This document shows positions 31,399 to 43,095 of a stretch of DNA of 64,000 nucleotides, one piece after another. Source of the DNA: Hysterangium stoloniferum (lineage: Eukaryota; Basidiomycota; Agaricomycetes; Hysterangiales; Hysterangiaceae); NCBI GenBank assembly GCA_015178975.1, contig WHVD01000134.1:62001-126000 (forward strand). The letters run 5' to 3'. Every line of letters starts with the position of its first letter. Within the stretch, counting starts at the first letter, position 1. The position numbers and the translations under genes are program-made. The notes beneath the pieces were generated by a model, which worked only from the letters and a program-made list of their open reading frames with translations, was not told the origin of the DNA and did not search any database.

Positions 31399-33175
31399 TC
31401 AATCTACATTGTTGGGGCTGTGTTTCTTCCCCACCTCAGCCATCTCCTCAGGGAGCTCCGCTACCTCCACAGGCACCCTGTCCTTATCCGAACTGGCATC
31501 CTTGGAACTCCAGATCTGTGGTTCTTCATTACACATAACTACCATACTCTGCCAGGAACTTCCAAAACTCCAAGCGGAGCCCATGGAGTTCATTCACCAC
31601 CACCACCTGCACCTTGTTGCTCTTCCTAAGCAACTTGTTTTGGGCCTCTATGCCCTTAACGATCCACCCTAGGACCTTGTCCAAACCCAAAATCCTGTCT
31701 GACCTGCTTGCATCCTGTGCCACTGTTACGACCCGGACAAATCCCGCCGGACTCCGGGCACTAACCCGTACGCCCCCACGCGCCACAAGCACCAATCGTC
31801 TGTTTATAGGATTTCCCGCCTGGACTCCGTTACGTCAAGACTCGTTACGTTCGACCTCAGTATGACACATATCAGTAACCGGACTTCCCCCGGACTCCGT
31901 CTCTGTCTATGTCCGTCTTCGCCCCACGCATCAGTCACCGGATCCCGCTCAGAATCCCGTCACCGCTCTATCCGAGCCCCGTTCCCGTTTTAGTCAAATG
32001 ACCTGTCACGATTAGGACTCCGCTCCCGCTCCGTTTCCCGTTATGGGTTATGCTTTGTCACGATTCGGACTCCGCTCCGTTCCGTTCCGTTCCTAACACC
32101 AAAATTGGTGTTTACATTCCCCGTTTGTGTTTTGTTAGTTTCGTTTTCATTATTACCGGATTAGTATGTTCATTCACTCCATGGTCTATTTAAACTGGCA
32201 GATGTTGTACATACAATCCAGTGAGAAAATTAGCTTAGATTCCCTCCCAGTAATCTAATATATTTTCCCTACTCTAATCACACCGCTCACACTAGTCAGA
32301 GCCCACGGGCTCCGGCATATCTATCTCTCTCGACTATCTCGACTTACGACCTCACGACCTCACGACCTACGACCTACGACCCACGAACCCCGCCCGGACT
32401 CCCCGGGATTCCCGTCCGCCTGTTCGAAATTGGACAACATGATCTAGCGAGGGCGCAGCCTATAAGCTGAAGCCAAGTCCTACCGGATATCCCGCGGGTT
32501 TCTCACGAGACCCGCCCTGTGTGTGTATCCTAACAGCCACAGACCCTGTGGGCTGCTCGTGAATGAGTGAGCACCTCACTTTGAGGTGCACACATTGCCA
32601 GCAGCCCGGTCCCTGCCCAGACTTTCAATTGCAGTCAGTGTTCTGGTCATTACAACCAGAACACCATGGGTTGTTCCTTGCTGGTAGGCAGACTGGTGCC
32701 ACTTTCCTTGACTTCTGTTGATGTGGTTAGTTTCCCAGATTACCCACAGACCTGAGACTTACCTTCTGGGGGGCTCTCTGGCTCCCCCTTGGACTTGGAC
32801 TCGACCTCTGCTGCCTTGCACTGAAAATGCCAAGTCAGTTACGTGATATGGTGATTCAATGGGACTTACCTTTCCAGTGGCAACTGAAGCCCTATCTGCA
32901 GCTGCCCTGGCTTTCTCCACGGCAACATGCAAAGCCTCCTCCTCATCCCATTTCCTTTGCCTCTCAGCTGCTTCCTCCACAGTCAGTGCCACCTGGTACT
33001 TCCTGTCTAGTTGCTCCTTGGCCTCCTTGGCCTCCCTCTCTGCCTCCTTTTGTTGTCAACATTGTTCCTCCCACTGTTTCAATATTTGGGCAGTGGTGAG
33101 AGGTGCCTGATGTAGAGTGCCTGTGGAGGGCCCAGTGGTTGGCATAGGTTTGTGTGGCATTGGTTTTGGACCCAT
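31399..33175 (-). pseudogene. Antisense Zn2Cys6 gene of G7, interrupted by a solo LTR
   Basis: On the strand opposite to the G7 chromodomain. The start codon is at 33175-33173. The N-terminal part is rich in Ala, Glu and Arg and probably coiled-coil (EEAAERQRKWDEEEALHVA). It is followed by a likely GTAAGT...TTTTCAG intron at about 32820-32870. The cysteine cluster C-x2-C-x6-C-x9-C-x2-C-x6-C lies at about 32570-32670 with one internal stop. A solo LTR (31734-32535) then splits the gene. The C-terminal part ends with TGA at 31399-31401 after PNNVD. Its relative at 61484-61960 ends with the similar PINVD. DNA binding is inferred only from the cluster. Confidence 0.72.
31734..32535 (+). mobile_element. 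Solo LTR, family 2, inside the G7 antisense gene
   Basis: An 802-bp LTR, TGTTACGACC to CCTAACA, with perfect duplication GCCAC at 31729-31733 and 32536-32540. Rich in CpG and very close to 23283-24098 in inverse orientation. Confidence 0.96.
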
Positions 33176-33240
33176 TATGTCAATGATGGGGGTAATAAAG
33201 AAGAAGAGAAATTCATTTTTTCAATTTTTTATGTAAAGTG

Positions 33241-33372
33241 GGTGACTAACTAAAGGTGCAGTGGAGTTTAAAAATGTGATAACAACAAGGTGCCCCCCTC
33301 AGTCTTTACTTATGAAACTATATTAAGGAGAGTCAGAAGTGAAATTGGAAAACTTAAGATTGTCCCCTGACA
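33241..33372 (-). repeat. G3 3' LTR fragment
   Basis: Begins, on the minus strand, with TGTCAGGGGACA directly after the purine tract AAAAGGGGGAGTGA. Matches 40682-40813 over its full 132 bp. Confidence 0.75.
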
Positions 33373-33589
33373 TCACTCCCCCTTTTAAGGTATGGCATCC
33401 CGACATGGTGTTGCTGCCAGTAGAGTCCAGGCTTGACCTTTCAAAACCCTGGAATCTGGGTCACTCATACTGTGGTGGTTGGAGGTTCCTTGATCCTCGA
33501 ATAGGGCCCTGGATTGTTACTGCCTCTGGATGTTGTGTGTGGAAGTCTGCTGTCAAGGCAGGGGCGAATACCTTATGTCCTGGTTCTCA

Positions 33590-34830
33590 GCTATTATGTT
33601 CCATGCCGAAACCTTGCCATTGTATGAGGTATTCAATTCGCCCATATCTTCATCTACTGTCCAATACCTTCTCAACCTCATACTCAATTTCTCCTTCCAC
33701 CACTATTGGATCTGGTGGTGGTTTAGCATGGCAGCCAATGATCGGATCCTCAATCTTTGGTGTCAGTTTCACCACATTGAAGACTGGGTGAATGAAGTCT
33801 ATTCATTGACCTGGGCAGTTCCAACCTATAGGCAATTGGTGAGACCTGTTCAAGTACATACCTTAAATGGCCCTAATCGAAGGTGTGAAAGCTTCTTTGA
33901 GGGTTGGGCCATTTGAATGTCACTGGCATCTAGGAAAACTTGGTCTCCTGCCTTGAAGTTTGGTGCTGGGGTTCACCGAGGGTTATAGTACTTTGTCATC
34001 TCATCCTTTGCTTTAGCCAATGCTGCTTTTGCCTCTTCAAGAGTTTCAGTTATTTGATCTCAAAAATCATTTACTGATTCTACCTTGTTGGATTGAAAGT
34101 CTGGTTCAAAACCCATTCGTGGATGATGTCCACAGTCTAACATGAATGGTGTCTGTTGTGTAGATGCATGGATATGGTTGTTATATTGGAATTCTGCAAG
34201 TGGGAGAAGATCAACCCAGTCTGATTGGCACTGATGTACAAAAATTTGTAGATATGTCTCCAACTCTTGGTTGACTTGTTCAGTCTGCCCATCAGCCTGA
34301 TAGTGGTAGCTGTGGAATGGGCTGGTTGAATACCAAGGAGTTGGTATAATTCCCGAGTGAATTGACTTGCAAACTGTGATCCATGATCTGAGATAACTTG
34401 CTGTGGAAGTCCATGATGCTTCCACACATCCTTGAAAAAGGTCCGAGCTGTGCCAACAGAGTCAACAGTCTTATGTGTAGGTAGGAAGTGTCCACACTTT
34501 GTCATGAGATCTACAATCACCATCACTGAATCATACCCTTGGGATTCAGGTAGGTCAACTATGAAGTCAACACTAGTTGTATCCCATTGATCTTCTGTTG
34601 TGGGATTTGGGTGTAATTCCCCAATTGGCATTTGACGCTAGAACTTGGTGTGCATACAAATGTCACAAGTCTTGACATACTGCCCTATATATCATGATAT
34701 GCCTGGCCACCAAAAGTTGCGACTGATCAGCTCTAAGGTCTTCCATCATCCTGCATGGCCAGTGACCCGAGAGTCATGATGCTGTTCCACAATTCTACAC
34801 CTCAGTTCTGGGTCAGTTGGTACATATATT
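33590..34830 (-). pseudogene. G3 integrase with chromodomain
   Basis: The zinc finger region (HHDSRVTGH, then CDIC, near 34770-34660) is followed by the core with SVDFIVDLPES and MVIVDLMTK. Asp sits in SDHGSQF, and the Glu region near 34280 is frame-broken. The C-terminal part has a chromodomain-like segment (EYEVEKVLDSR and EYLIQWQGFG, about 33690-33590). Stops and frameshifts occur throughout, so it is inactive. Confidence 0.85.
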
Positions 34831-35550
34831 TTTCCCCAATCCAATACCAGTCCATCCTTCTCTGACCATTCCATTAATCTGATGGATCAGCCACCAGATT
34901 TTCGGAGCTGCTGTGATCACTGCTTCCTCCTGTTCACCCTTCTCATTTCCTTGACGAATAGCAGTGAGGAATTCACATTCTGGCCCATGTATTGACACAC
35001 CCTTCATGGCTCGAATTTCAAAAAACTCTGGTTTAAGTAGGGTTATGTCTGAGTTGTCACCCTCACCAGAGCCATGGTCAGGCCGGCGAGAGAGTGCATC
35101 AGTTTTGCCCATTGAGCATCCTGGTCAGTGGTGCAGTTGGAAATCACAATGTGCCAGGAACAGGGACCATTGGGCCTGGCTTGATTTAATTTCTTTGAGG
35201 ACATGAAGTACTCAAGGTTTTTGTGGTCAGTCCACACCTCCACTGAGTGTCGTGCCCCTTCTAGGAAATGTCTCCACTCATCAAAGGCACAGATCACTGC
35301 AAGCATCTCTTTGTCATGGATCTCATAATTGCATTCAACAGCTGACAGGCTTTTTGAATAAAAGGCAACAGGATGCCACTTTCCATCATCCTGATGTTGT
35401 GAGAGGACTGCTCCAGTGGCATAGTCTGATGAGTCAGCTTCAACTCAAAATGGTTTTGAGTCATTGGGCATTGTCAGAATCAGTGCATTTGTAACCAGAT
35501 CCTTGAGGAAAAGGAAAGCTTGGTTCTCTGTTATAATCCACCTCCAAGCT
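34813..35550 (-). pseudogene. G3 RNase H
   Basis: Shows [32 protein letters not shown] and a [13 protein letters not shown] end block, both typical of gypsy RNase H and the following tether. The N-terminal Asp region near 35440 contains a stop ([19 protein letters not shown] reading). Confidence 0.85.
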
Positions 35551-35579
35551 GATTCCTTTTTTGTGAGGTCAAACAGTGG

Positions 35580-36440
35580 TCATGCATGGTGGGAGAAATC
35601 TGCTATAAATCGCCTATAGAAGTTGGTAAACCCAAGGATGGCTTGTACCTCTTTCCAGCTAGTTGGAGTGGGCCAATCATGCACACCTGACACCTTGATT
35701 GGGTCCATCTCTGCTTGGTTTTCAGATATGACTAGGCCCAGGTATTCAATCTTTGTTCTTTCAAACTCACACTTCTCTGGCTTAAGGTAGAGCTTATACT
35801 CATGAAGATGCTCAAGGACCAGTAATAGGACAGTGATGTTCCTCAAGTGTCTTGGTAAAGATGAGGATGTCATCCAGGTAGACATATATGACTCCTTCAG
35901 CAATCAAATCCCAAAAGATATCATTCATCATAGTCTGGAAGGTTGCTGGGCTGTTAGTGAGACCAAAAAACATGACTAATGGTTCAAACAACCCTTTATT
36001 TGTTTGGAAGGCAGCCTTCCACTCATCCCCCTCTTTTATGTGAACATTGTTATAGCCCCATCTAACATCAAGCTTTGTGAAATACCATGCCCCTTTCAAT
36101 CAATTTACCAGCTCTGAAATGAGTGGGAGTGGATATCGATTTTTTATGGTTTGGTCATTCAGTATATGGTAATCTTGGACAAGTCAAAGAGAGCCATCTT
36201 TCTTCTTGATGAAGAAAACTGGGGATGCCATGGGTGACTTAGAAGGATGTATCTGACCAGTTGCCAAGTTTTCAGCAATAAAGATGTCCAGCTCTGTCTG
36301 CTCATTGAGGGACATAGGGTAGACTTTACAATTGGTTGATTTTGCATCAGGGATTAGTCCAATTGCATGGTCCCAAGGTTTTAGATCTGGTAGTGAATCA
36401 AATGACTCCTTAGAAAACACATCTTCAAAGGTGTGGAGAT
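35580..36440 (-). pseudogene. G3 reverse transcriptase
   Basis: From its 5' side: FIKKKDGSL near 36190, [10 protein letters not shown] near 36075 (first catalytic Asp), [11 protein letters not shown] near 35880, then the thumb ([22 protein letters not shown]). Frameshifts near 36180 and 35850 split it into three open pieces. Confidence 0.88.
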
Positions 36441-36812
36441 ACTCTAGGACAACATCTCAGAAACCTTTTGGACTCAGTGTGTTGAACCTTGCACTAACCT
36501 CTGCTAATCGCTGAGACACTGTAGCAGATGCTTGAATCTGACTTGGAGTCAGTTCCAGGTGCAGCACTGTGACAAATACCTGATCTCCATCTTCAATTGA
36601 GTCATCCATTTGGTCCTCCACCTCATCAGGCTGATCAGGTAGCAAGTCAGGAATTGGCTCTTCTATTTCCTCAGATGTGAAGATTGGGGCTGGGGCATCT
36701 CTGCAAGCTTGTAAACATCTGATCTCTTCACGTGCCTGGAGGGTTGAGATTTTACACTCTTTACAGTGTGGGCTGCAACGAGTCATCTTGACTTCTTGTG
36801 TCTGCCAATTTA

Positions 36813-37280
36813 GGAGGGTGTTTATAATTACTATAATCTCAAATATTTACTAATAAAAGTCTTATTTTTACAAAAATCCATCTTTAAATAGTGATATCTA
36901 TTCTGAAACAATTATATCATCAAAAAACAACCATCAGAAATAGTACTCCATATTACATCTTATACAACCCATAGTTATTTAACAAATTCCATTTTATATA
37001 ATTTCCTTCCTTTTACAGATGCCTACTAATACTTTTTATTAGTACTTTGTTTTTTAAAAGTTGTAATGTAGTTATTTCCATGTAAAATATGTAAAATATT
37101 ATTGCAAATTTTTCATACCACAGCTGTCTTTATTAAGTAAAACCCCCTATATATTCTGGGTATGTTGAATCAAGTAGAAATCTGTTCAGATCGACAAATC
37201 CATTCTGAAGTAATACATATGTATTTAGAGGTACCAATGATATACATATGCATGGAATGAATAGTTTTCAGATATCCTCC
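36813..37280 (-). mobile_element. MITE copy d (internally deleted)
   Basis: Same ends as copy a, in inverse orientation, with TTA at 36810-36812 and 37281-37283. It is 468 bp because about 207 bp are missing between GCATGGAATG and AATAGTTTTCAG near 37258. It sits between G3 protease and RT. Confidence 0.85.
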
Positions 37281-37283
37281 TTA

Positions 37284-38090
37284 TCTCAGGATTGTGATCC
37301 CGAAGCCAGGTATAGCCAAGTAAAAGGGATTCCTTCCCAAGCTTGGTGACTGCAAATAATGCCTTCTCTGAGTGGTCCTTGTAATGGAGGACTAGTTCAG
37401 CAACTTTGGTGATTGAAACTGCTTCATTGGATGTCCCATCTACATTGTACATGGATTGGGTAAAGGAGTGATCGTGTGGCAATTCCATTTTCATGCACAT
37501 AGTCTCAGTCAATGAACAAACCAGTTGCACTGCAATCAACCAATGCACGAGTCAATCGTAGGAGACCAGTGTCAGTTGTTTGGAGTTCAACTTTTAGGTA
37601 TAATGATTTGGCAGTTGCAGTTGAGGCAATAATGAAAGATTTTGGAAGATGGCATTCCCAAACTGGTCTTCTACGATGTGAATGGACAGAAGGGGGCTTG
37701 GATGGAGTAGGTATGACTTGAATTCCAGTGTCCTCACTCAATGGAGGTCCAACTTCAGATGTATTAGCTGTACATACATCATCAACTGAGAGGACACTGA
37801 ATCTATTTGAAAGTGGGAATAAGGGCATACCCTCACTCGCTGCTGTTGGGAAAACCTGAAACAGGCTGTAGATCAGCCCCTCATAGAGAATCATCAGTTT
37901 CGGCCACCCTACTACAAGCAATTTGGACATCTGCTTCAGCAAGCAGGATATCCATGGCCATGTCCTGTCCTTCCTGATCAAGGCTAGTGAGTAACAAACA
38001 GATCCTCTGCAGTTTATGAGGGCAGTCTCGACTGAAGTGACCCGGTTGATGACATTTGAAGCAGAGGGTTGAAGGAAGGCCATGGCCTTT
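37284..38090 (-). pseudogene. G3 protease region and gag zinc knuckle
   Basis: The gag end carries a CX2CX4HX4C knuckle (CFKCHQPGHFSRDC, about 38075-38030). The protease follows. The active-site stretch near 37540 reads ALVDCSATGLFID where related proteases have DSGATG, so the Gly is replaced. The LLGYTWLRDHNP block is near 37310. One frame break lies near 37505-37540. Confidence 0.78.
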
Positions 38091-39700
38091 GGTTGCATTG
38101 ACGTCCATTGTGTCAATCGGTTTTGAGAAAGGTAGAGTCAGCATTGGGTGTGGGGGATGTGGGAGGATGATGTGTGGGAGCATTGGGGTTTCAACGTGAG
38201 CGGTCGCATCATGATGCCTGATGAGTGAAATATCTCGTTTGCATTTCAATTTCGGTCGAAGCGGGAAGTGGCATCATACCAGCCCTGCTTGTCATCATCT
38301 TTTGGATGGTTTTGCATCGTTGCAACTTGAGTTTGGATGTTCGGTAAGAGACTGTGTCAAAATTTCATGACAATAGCTAATGGGTCCTTGTAACCTGCAA
38401 GGTCAATGAGTTCTTGAAAGTCATCTGTGTATTCATCAACCGTTCTTCTGGCTTGGTGGTAGTTGCCCCTTCTAGTTTGATGCAAGCTGTATGTTACGAC
38501 TGTGTCGCAACCCTTCGCACGCCGACGGTCCCCGATCGTATACCCTAGTTATACATCTTTGACAATACAAGATCTCGGAAGCCGTCGGCCCCCCGACGCT
38601 GATGTATGCTCTCCAGTCAATCAAACCCGACTACGCCTTTCTGTCTGGTTATGCTTTGATACGTCCCTTTCATTATGTTGATCCGTTCCACTCTATGTTT
38701 CACATATGTCTATCTATATTTGTAGTCCTCAAACTATTTCCTTTTATCGTAATTTCCATTCTCGGTTATCATCGGCCTCCGAACTAATCATAAACTTCCC
38801 GTTCCTAGTCAAGCTTAATGCTAATACCGTTTTCCGCCCTTCTCCCCATTAGTATTTTCTAGACGCCTGTTACTTGTATATGAGCCGCTGTAGCTGTAGT
38901 TACTAGGCAATCAGAATATCGACTCAGAATACCCTCATACATCTGTAGCAGTCTCATACTAAAGAATCCCCCTTCCGCCTTCGCGTACGCTCACCCACTC
39001 TCGGCCCCGACCCCTTGGCCCGACACTTGACTTGTCCTTCGGTTCCGATCGGTATCTCGCCGAAAGGTTCTTCTTATGGTTTAGTCTTCACCCGTTCGAA
39101 ATTCAAGGACAACCTACGGATATTTGCGAGGGCGCAGCACATAAGCTGAAGCCAAGTCCTCCCGATCGGTCCCCGTCGGCCACCGACATTAGTCAGTTTC
39201 TAGTTCTTAACACTGTAGCTGCTTCATCAGCTGGGAAAAATTCACATTCGAAGGTCCACACAAAGGTCTCCCATGACGCCACCATCTCTCTTTGGCTCCA
39301 CGATTTCATGAGCCAGTTCACAAAAAGGGCGGCTTGACCGGTTTTCATGAATGACACCACCCACTGTACTTTTGTCTCGTCCATTTGGAATTTCGATCTG
39401 TTCATGCTGAAGTATAAGAGACACAAATTGTAAAAGGTACATCTGCCGGATCGATTGCCATCATATGCATTTGGGAGTGGGACCTTCAGACCTGAGTTCA
39501 TCAAAGTGGCAGAAGGGATCAATGTAGGTAACGCTGTCAGTTGTGGAGGACTTGCTGGCAGTTGTGATTGTACAGTAAGTCACTGGAGGATTTGTTGCAG
39601 CAAGTCCATGTTTTGTTTCTGGGAGGCTTGGAGTTCGCAAATGTCATTACTGTGCTGTTCCAGCACCTGGTGAGGGTTGGTCATAGAAGCCGACATTATG
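38091..39700 (-). pseudogene. G3 gag, split by a solo LTR
   Basis: The capsid part at 39193-39522 reads PLPNAYDGNRS...FYNLCLLYF, then SFMKTGQAALFVNWL and FECEFFPADEAA, recognisable as gypsy gag (retrotrans_gag type). The solo LTR 38492-39212 interrupts it, and the frame resumes on the other side with further stops. The N-terminal part is likely coiled-coil. Confidence 0.82.
38492..39212 (+). mobile_element. Solo LTR, family 1, inside G3 gag
   Basis: 721 bp, TGTTACGACT to CTTAACA, with perfect duplication CTGTA (38487-38491 and 39213-39217). Inserted opposite to the direction of G3. Close to 563-1284 and CpG-rich. Confidence 0.96.
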
Positions 39701-39749
39701 GTAAAAGTGAGGGGAGAGAACCGTGCGCAAACTTGAAGTTAGTTAGATC

Positions 39750-40813
39750 TGTAGAGATGTCGAACTCGTGATATTGAATATAGCTTGAAAATTGTGGTGG
39801 TAGCTCCAGTCACTCGATGAGAGACTTTTCTTTTGTAAGGGTGACTCTCTAGACTGCACTAACTTGCACTATGACTGAGTTGGGGTACTAGCAGAGGAAA
39901 TCCAAAGTGAGTTTATACCTGTCTAAGGAGGATATCTGAAAACTATTAAGTATACCAAATTCTAATATACTCTAAAGGTCATTTAAACATCTGGGATGTG
40001 ATTCAAACATAATTTGGTTTTTAAAACTTTCAAAGAGTTTTAAACTCTCTCATACATTACAAACTGTAGAATCTTTCTGGACACAAGTAGACAATAAAAA
40101 AATTTAGTAGTTTGAAACACTAATACTTTTAAAAAATAGATACCTTTAGATAGTCCATTCCATGCATATGTATATCATTGGCACCTCTAAATACATATGT
40201 ATTACTTCGGAATGGATCTGTTAATCTGAACAGATTTCTACTTGGTTCGATATACTCAGAATATATAGGGGGTTTTACTTAATAAAGACAGCTGTGGTAT
40301 GAAAAATTTCCAATAATATTTTGCATATTTTACCTGAAAATAGCTACATTACAACTTTTAAAAAACAAAGTACTAATAAAAGTATTAGTAGGCATCTGTA
40401 AAAGGAAGGAAATTATATACAATGGAATTTGTTAAATAACTATGGGTTGTATAAGATGTAATATGGAGAACTATTTCTGATGGTTGTTTTTTGATGATAT
40501 AATTGTCTCAGAATAGATATCACTATTTAAAGATGAAGTTTTGTAAAAATAAAACTTTTATTAGTAAATATTTGAGATTATAGTAATTATAAACACCCTC
40601 TTAATTACATACATGTAGAATACAATATTACTTACCTAGCAAAGGAAATCTGAAGAGAAAAGTTGGAATCCTTGGCTAGCAGGTGACTAACTAAAGGTGC
40701 AGTGGAGTTTAAAAATGTGATAACAACAAGGTGCCCCCCTCAGTCTTTACTTATGAAACTATATTAAGGAGAGTCAGAAGTGAAATTGGAAAACTTAAGA
40801 TTGTCCCCTGACA
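39750..40813 (-). repeat. G3 5' LTR with MITE insertion
   Basis: Inferred LTR from TGTAGAG (39750) to CTGACA (40813). After subtracting MITE copy b and its duplicated TAA it is about 386 bp. The boundary near gag is less certain than the outer end, which matches 33372. Confidence 0.6.
39927..40601 (+). mobile_element. 675-bp MITE copy b
   Basis: Same orientation as copy a and nearly identical. TAA is at 39924-39926 and 40602-40604. Its last base differs from the consensus (CCCTCT). Confidence 0.85.
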
Positions 40814-41167
40814 CCTGTCATGATTTGGACTCCACTCCGTTCCGTCCTGTTCCTACACCAAGTTTGGTGTTTACTTATCTCATTTTATGTTTGCTAGTTT
40901 AGTTTTCATTATTACTGGATTTGGTATGTTATTCATTCCACAGTCTATGTAGTCTGGCAGATGTTGTACATACAATCCAGTCAGAAAATCAGCTTAGATT
41001 CCCCCCAGTAATCTTAGTATATTTTCTGCTCTAAATTCCTCTTTGAAACACACCGGTCTTACTCATTGGAGCCCATGGGCTCTGACCCACCTATCACTCA
41101 ACCTCCAACTTATCTATCTTGACTCCCTGACCTCTCAACCCACAAACCCCGCCTGGACTCCCCAGGA
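40814..41167 (+). mobile_element. Family 2 LTR fragment
   Basis: Matches the interior of 31734-32535 (TCATGATTTGGACTCC to CCTGGACTCCCC) with many CpG changes. Truncated at both sides by G3 and G5. Confidence 0.8.
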
Positions 41168-42840
41168 ATGGTAAAGAATGTACTTTTGACATGGACTCCA
41201 TGGAATACCTGGGTTTCATAATGGGACCTGGTGGACTCCGCATGGATGAAGCAAAAGTACAAGTCATCAAAGATTGGCCAGAACCCAGAAAAGTCAAAGA
41301 TATACAATCCTTCCTCAGCTTTGCCAATTTTTACCGACAGTTGATCTGCAGATGTTCCAAAATCACGGTTCCCCTTACTTGTCTTATGTGCAAGGATACT
41401 CTGTGGAATTTTAATGATAAGTGTCAAAAAGCTTTCAATCTTTTAAAAGATTCTTTTTCTTCAGCTCCAATTCTGTTGCATTGGAAACAGACTTTCTGCT
41501 CATTGTTGAGATGGATGCCTCAGACTATGCACTTGGAGCCATTCTGTCTATCCAGGACTCTGATGGAGAAGTCCACCCATGGCTTTTCTGTCCTGGACTT
41601 TCACTGGAGCAGAGCTCAATCATGATGTTCATGACAAGGAACTCCTAGGTATTTTTTCAGCTTTCAAAATGTGGTGACACTATTTGGAAGGCTTGGAATT
41701 CTGATTGACATTGTAACAGATCACAAAAACCTGGAATACTTTTCTACTATGAAACTTTTGACCTGTCAGCAGGCCCGCTGGTCTGAATACCTGTCAGCCT
41801 TTAAGGAGGGTGTTTATAATTACTATAATCTCAAATATTTACTAATAAAAGTCTTATTTTTACAAAACTTCATCTTTAAATAGTGATATCTATTCTGAAA
41901 CAATTATATCATCAAAAAACAACCATCAGAAATAGTTCTCCATATTACATCTTATACAACCCATAGTTATTTAACAAATTCCATTGTATATAATTTCCTT
42001 CCTTTTACAGATGCCTACTAATACTTTTATTAGTACTTTGTTTTTTAAAAGTTGTAATGTAGCTATTTTCATGTAAAATATGCAAAATATTATTGGAAAT
42101 TTTTCATACCACAGCTGTCTTTATTAAGTAAAACCCCCTATATATTCTGAGTATATTGAACCAAGTAGAAATCTGTTTAGATTAACAGATCCATTCTGAA
42201 GTAATACATATGTATTTAGAGGTGCCAATGATATACATATGCATGGAATGGACTATCTAAAGGTATCTATTTTTTAAAAGTATCAGTGTTTCAAACTACT
42301 AATTTTTTTTATTGTCTACTTGTGTCCGGAAAGATTCTTTAGTTTGTAATGTATGAGAGAGTTTAAAACTCTTTGAAAGTTTTAAAAACCAAATTATGTT
42401 TGAATCACATCCCAGATGTTTAAATGACCTTTAGAGTATATTAGAATTTGGTATACTTAATAGTTTTCAGATATCCTCCTAATATGATTATCTGTTTTTG
42501 ACCCGGTCACCTTGGTAGCAAACCCAACACTTTAACTAGATGATGGGATGTCTATCCTAAAGAGGGGAGCAATGACTATGCCACGGTAAACCTGCACAAC
42601 TTGAAACCCATTTTCACAAATCAGCAGCTTACCACATCAGTCCGCATGACTTTCCTCATCCATTCCATCATCCGTGGAATTATCATTATGGATATTGAGA
42701 AGTTACATCAAGATATTCTATCAGCAATTCTGCTGGATCTGATAACTAAAGCACACCTTGACAATCTGGTGGACCCCAGTCAGCCCCAGTGGTTACCAGC
42801 ATGGTTTCATTAGACTTGACGATCACATATATGTACCAGA
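41168..42840 (+). pseudogene. Ty3/gypsy fragment G5 (RT thumb, RNase H, integrase start)
   Basis: Near-identical in layout to G1. The RT thumb is at 41168-41400 (SMEYLGFIMGP, then VKDIQSFL), RNase H at 41400-41800 (VEMDASDYALGAILS in a shifted frame) and the integrase N-terminal linker at 42480-42840. A MITE sits between the last two. One-base shifts near 41490 and 41590. Truncated at the integrase zinc finger by an LTR piece. Confidence 0.85.
41805..42479 (-). mobile_element. 675-bp MITE copy c
   Basis: Inverse orientation of copy a. TAA lies at 41802-41804 and 42480-42482. The uninterrupted target is seen in G1 near 1801-1815. Confidence 0.88.
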
Positions 42841-42849
42841 CTCTGACCT

Positions 42850-43095
42850 ATCTAATACTCGACCTCCAACTCATCACAGCCCAACCCTTCAACCTCTGTG
42901 GACTTCTCACAGTCAACTCCCTGACCTCTCAACCCACCAACCACTTCCAGACTTCCCGGGCTTTCCATCTGCCCATCTGAAATTGGACAACATGATCTCA
43001 CGAGGGCACAGCCTATAAGCTGAAGCCAAGTCCTACTGTCTTTCCTGCAGGTTTCTCCAGAAACCCTCCAATAAGCTCTGTGCACATCCTTAACA
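42850..43095 (+). mobile_element. Family 2 LTR 3' fragment
   Basis: Ends CCTTAACA at 43095 and contains AGCCTATAAGCTGAAGCC near 43010. Matches the 3' third of family 2 LTRs. Truncated on the left. Confidence 0.75.

Larger units (their letters stand above)
33241..40813 (-). mobile_element. Ty3/gypsy element G3 (minus strand, second lineage)
   Basis: On the minus strand: 5' LTR (39750-40813 with a MITE inside), gag, protease, RT, RNase H, integrase, chromodomain, polypurine tract (33373-33387) and a 3' LTR cut off at 33241. The 132 bp shared by the two LTR ends (33241-33372 and 40682-40813) look identical. It is interrupted by a MITE at 36813-37280, another in the 5' LTR, and a family-1 solo LTR in gag. 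The Pol sequences differ clearly from those of G1/G2/G8. Confidence 0.85.

Noticed and set aside
39735..39749. Self-priming site for G3
   Set aside because: Only about 8 nt of complement to the LTR could be found and the LTR boundary is uncertain, so it is not claimed.
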